From an uncultured Clostridia bacterium (lineage in GTDB: Bacteria; Bacillota; Clostridia; Christensenellales; Borkfalkiaceae): 42,069 bases of DNA. The stretch spans positions 1-42,069 of the forward strand of contig CANQOX010000006.1 of assembly GCA_947625595.1 (NCBI GenBank). Reading direction: 5' to 3'. Below are positions 40,624-42,069 of the stretch, one piece after another. Within the stretch, counting starts at the first letter, position 1. Each line of letters starts with the position of its first letter. The notes beneath the pieces were generated by a model. That model worked only from the letters and a program-made list of their open reading frames with translations, ran no database searches and was not told the origin of the DNA. Made by a program: the position numbers and the translations under genes.

Positions 40624-41984
40624 GCGGGGTCCTCCTTCCCTGCGGGGATCTCTATCGTGATGCGCGTCCCCTCTCCGAGGACGCTCTCGATGCGCGGTTT
40701 CGTGGAAAAGGCGATCTGGAACCGCTCGCTCGCGTTCCTGATGCCGTGAGAAGTCTCCTTGACCGCCGCGGGATCGAAGCCCCTTCCGTTGTCGGAGATC
40801 TCAATGACGATCGTCCCCCCCCATTTGAAACTCGAGATGACGATCCTTCCGTCCTCCCTGTCCTCGACGCCGCTGTACCGCATGGCGTTCTCGACGAAGG
40901 GTTCCACCGAAAAGGGCGGGACGGAGAAGTCGGTGAATTCGGTGTTGAAGATGACCTCTGCCTTCTTCTGCCGCTTCATGTTTTCAAATTCGGTGTAGCT
41001 GTAGATCGTGTCGAGCTCCTTCTCGAAGGGGACGAGGTCGTGATCGAAGGCCTTGATGCTGTCATTGAGCAGATCGGAGAGGAGAGAAACGGCCGTGTCC
41101 CCCGACGCGATGTCGCGGTGATAGAAGGATTTGATGGCCTCGAGGGCGTTGAAGATAAAGTGGGGCTTGATCTGCCCCGTGAAGGCCCGCAGTTTGAAAC
41201 TCCGCGCCTGCAATTTGTACTCCTCCGACTGTACAGCCATGAGATTTGCGTGCAGAGAGAAGGCGAGATAGACGGAGATGAACATGCAGACGGAGAGGGC
41301 GGCATAGGCGAGGGTGATCCCGGGATAGGCGGCGGCGACGTCACTGTAACAGAGGGCGTTCACGCTCTGCGCCCCCGCGATCAGGCAGAAGACGGCGACG
41401 ACAAAATAGGTGGTGAAGCCGATGTCGCTCTTTTTTGCCGCCTGCACGAGCGCGGCGAAGAGCATTGCCGTATAGATCGCCGCGATGATGAAGTGCACCC
41501 AATGACCCCACCCCCAGATGGAGAGCAGAGAGTCGGCGAGCACGAGCAAAATGACGGGAATGGCAATGGCCGCATAGACGCCCCTGTTCCAGCGAATGCG
41601 GTAGAGATAGAGAATGTACCAAAGGCAGGCCGTCTCGCAGAGGACGAAGGAGATCTCCCCCGAGATGCCGAGGGCGATGTCGGGCATCGTCAGGCCGACG
41701 CTCCCGAGATAGAGCTGCATGTCTGCCGAAAATAAAAACTGCACAAAGACGCTCCCCGCGAGGAAGACCGTGTGGAAGGTAGAATCTTCGATCTTGAAGG
41801 CCGAGACGATCTCCACGATGAAGATGATGAAGAGCAGACCGAGGACGGTCACATAGGCGGCTCCCACCGTCCCGTTGGTCTCCACTGCCACTTGGTAGTG
41901 GGTCAGAAGCAACGGGAGCGCGATCCCGACCCCGAGCGAAAGCGCGAGGACGACGGCCGTCAGGAGCAGTATTTTATTCCGCAT
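40620..41984 (-). CDS. LytS-like sensor histidine kinase
   Basis: The 454-residue kinase has seven predicted membrane helices (residues 5-245) without a large outer domain, then a coiled stretch and a His_kinase/HATPase pair: phospho-acceptor His275 in QIKPHFIFNALE, N box EPFVENAMRYSG and G box DNGRGFDP. Such 7TM kinases sense small ligands or membrane state. The partner regulator follows with overlap. The ATG at 41982-41984 is six bases after a TATAAT, with no ribosome site, so a leaderless mRNA is likely. Confidence 0.93.
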   Translation of the reverse strand: MRNKILLLTAVVLALSLGVGIALPLLLTHYQVAVETNGTVGAAYVTVLGLLFIIFIVEIVSAFKIEDSTFHTVFLAGSVFVQFLFSADMQLYLGSVGLTMPDIALGISGEISFVLCETACLWYILYLYRIRWNRGVYAAIAIPVILLVLADSLLSIWGWGHWVHFIIAAIYTAMLFAALVQAAKKSDIGFTTYFVVAVFCLIAGAQSVNALCYSDVAAAYPGITLAYAALSVCMFISVYLAFSLHANLMAVQSEEYKLQARSFKLRAFTGQIKPHFIFNALEAIKSFYHRDIASGDTAVSLLSDLLNDSIKAFDHDLVPFEKELDTIYSYTEFENMKRQKKAEVIFNTEFTDFSVPPFSVEPFVENAMRYSGVEDREDGRIVISSFKWGGTIVIEISDNGRGFDPAAVKETSHGIRNASERFQIAFSTKPRIESVLGEGTRITIEIPAGKEDPA

Positions 41985-41990
41985 AATGGT

Positions 41991-42019
41991 ATTATACTAT
42001 ACTCCGTGGAATTTAACAA
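41991..42019 (-). promoter_or_regulatory. Promoter of the two-component operon, candidate leaderless
   Basis: Minus strand TTGTTA (42014-42019), 17-bp spacer, TATAAT (41991-41996), then ACCATT and the start ATG. Confidence 0.75.
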
Positions 42020-42069
42020 GTTTTATTCCGCAAATTTTTGTGAAAATTTTGCCCTCGTAAAACATTATT

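Overview
The window looks like a GC-rich chromosomal segment from an endospore-forming member of the Bacillota, most likely an uncultured gut clostridium (a Christensenellales-like affiliation is inferred, not shown). The evidence is two core sporulation genes (spoVAD and spoIVA, the latter behind a good sigma-E promoter match), a Gram-positive housekeeping set, a single-copy secA/prfB neighbourhood, a lipoprotein-anchored solute-binding protein, and meso-lysine pathway genes. Most genes lie on the minus strand in tightly packed operons with ATGA start/stop overlaps. I see no rRNA, tRNA, CRISPR array, transposase or phage structural gene.

Layout: 1-323 is an intergenic repeat field. 324-7143 (minus) holds spoVAD, tsaD, prfB, a two-gene lower-GC cassette of unknown function, and secA. 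7298-9822 (minus) holds a membrane-anchored repeat protein and a TIM-barrel protein resembling deoxyribose-phosphate aldolase without its catalytic residues. 9898-12491 holds a small membrane protein, rsfS, a fused nadD-yqeK gene and an unknown membrane protein. 12475-18042 (minus) runs from a very unusual fusion of a sugar-type solute-binding lipoprotein with a ComEC-like metallo-beta-lactamase domain into recX, birA and nnr. 18139-21755 (minus) is a GH36 alpha-galactosidase, a eukaryotic-type UDP-sugar pyrophosphorylase and an unknown protein. 21947-26495 (minus) is the arabinose operon araB-araD-(DUF1292 membrane protein)-araA. 26640-27638 is mscS. 27882-29183 is a low-GC regulatory module (XRE repressor divergent from a 72-aa protein and a SHOCT membrane protein) with three palindromes over the intervening promoter. 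29201-29700 and 31336-31499 are further intergenic repeat fields flanking spoIVA. 31500-36857 (minus) is an operon of a DUF624-type membrane protein, a methyltransferase, Hsp33, a TPR protein and a repeat protein. 37088-39854 (plus) is asd-dapA-dapB, the start of lysine and peptidoglycan-precursor synthesis. 39844-41984 (minus) is a LytS-like histidine kinase and its response regulator.

How parts work together: the arabinose genes feed L-arabinose to xylulose-5-phosphate; the GH36 enzyme plus UDP-sugar pyrophosphorylase suggest use of galactosides; asd-dapA-dapB convert aspartyl phosphate toward tetrahydrodipicolinate; nadD and nnr maintain NAD(P); tsaD, prfB and rsfS serve translation. The observations most worth following are the solute-binding/metallo-beta-lactamase fusion, the autonomous cassette between secA and prfB, the palindrome-controlled SHOCT module, three start codons placed six bases after a -10 box (candidate leaderless mRNAs), and a modular family of intergenic GC-rich repeats including a 51-nt nested hairpin.
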